The notes below the pieces were generated by a model, which ran no database searches, was not told where the DNA came from, and saw only the letters and a program-made list of their open reading frames with translations. Both the position numbers and the translations under genes were made by a program. From JBCDIQ01 sp039024295 (lineage in GTDB: Bacteria > Bacteroidota > Bacteroidia > J057): a stretch of DNA of 6,684 bases. The stretch spans positions 1 to 6,684 of the forward strand of contig JBCDIQ010000332.1 in NCBI GenBank assembly GCA_039024295.1. Direction: 5' to 3'. Positions 6,532 to 6,684 of the stretch are shown piece after piece; position 1 is the stretch's first letter, and the number at the start of each line of letters is the position of its first letter.

Positions 6532-6684
6532 TCAGAACTAGGTTTTAAAGATTGCCCTTATGCTTTTCCGCTTTTTGTCTACCTGAACTTTCTCTGTCCC
6601 TAATCCAATCACACAAAATTACTGATAACGTAAATCAGGCTTTTACATCAGAAATGTTGATTTAGGTATCTTGGGAATACACGC
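6532..6684. promoter_or_regulatory. Gene-free right end with symmetric TGAT/ATCA half-sites and possible -7 element
   Basis: No open frame of useful size is seen on either strand. TGAT (6623-6626), ATCA (6634-6637), ATCA (6647-6650) and TGAT (6658-6661) form two dyads, each with 11 bases between half-site starts. TAAATCA (6631-6637) is also complementary to TGATTTA (6658-6664), and ACAT (6645-6648) to ATGT (6654-6657), so a bulged hairpin is possible. TATCTTGG (6667-6674) matches five of six fixed positions of the Bacteroidota -7 consensus TAnnTTTG, but no -33 element is evident. Together these suggest a regulated promoter for a gene beyond the window. Confidence 0.25.

Noticed and set aside
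6623..6637. FNR or CRP binding box (TGAT ... ATCA)
   Set aside because: The spacer is 7 bases, whereas FNR boxes have 4 between these half-sites and CRP boxes have 6 between TGTGA and TCACA.

Overview
The window carries six protein-coding genes, all on the + strand, and looks like a fairly ordinary stretch of a Bacteroidota chromosome, possibly Cytophagia-like. This placement is inferred. The genes have almost no Shine-Dalgarno sequences and A/T-rich start regions. There is a secreted TPR protein, a short lipoprotein with a Bacteroidota-type layout, and an intergenic patch of degenerate AACTGT-type and TAGG-type short repeats. No rRNA, tRNA, CRISPR array, transposase or phage gene was seen.

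Layout: (1) Bases 1-686 are the 3' part of a voltage-gated potassium channel gene (S2 to S6 and the pore) ending in a four-cysteine zinc-ribbon tail; its start lies before the window. A strong imperfect hairpin (690-716) follows its stop. (2) 731-1792 encodes a cytosolic protein that resembles a GT-B glycosyltransferase. (3) 1802-3148 encodes a saccharopine dehydrogenase, only 9 bases after the previous gene, so the two are probably co-transcribed. (4) 3189-5003 encodes an exported TPR-repeat protein, separated from the dehydrogenase by 40 bases that contain a perfect 12-base palindrome. (5) 5004-5146 is a non-coding repeat patch with a small hairpin. (6) 5147-5914 encodes a stand-alone catalytic domain of the 2-oxoacid dehydrogenase E2 acyltransferase type, with no lipoyl or E3/E1-binding domain. 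(7) 6076-6474 encodes a small AT-rich lipoprotein of unknown role, followed by a terminator-like inverted repeat (6492-6531). The last 150 bases hold no gene but show symmetric TGAT/ATCA half-sites that may belong to a promoter of the next gene.

The genes do not form an obvious single pathway: ion transport, a putative sugar transferase, lysine catabolism, an envelope TPR scaffold, an orphan acyltransferase and a lipoprotein. I found no convincing undescribed multi-gene system. The points most worth following are the zinc-ribbon tail of the channel, the orphan E2 catalytic domain, the short conserved-looking RNA/DNA structures between genes, and the repeat-flanked AT-rich lipoprotein gene.
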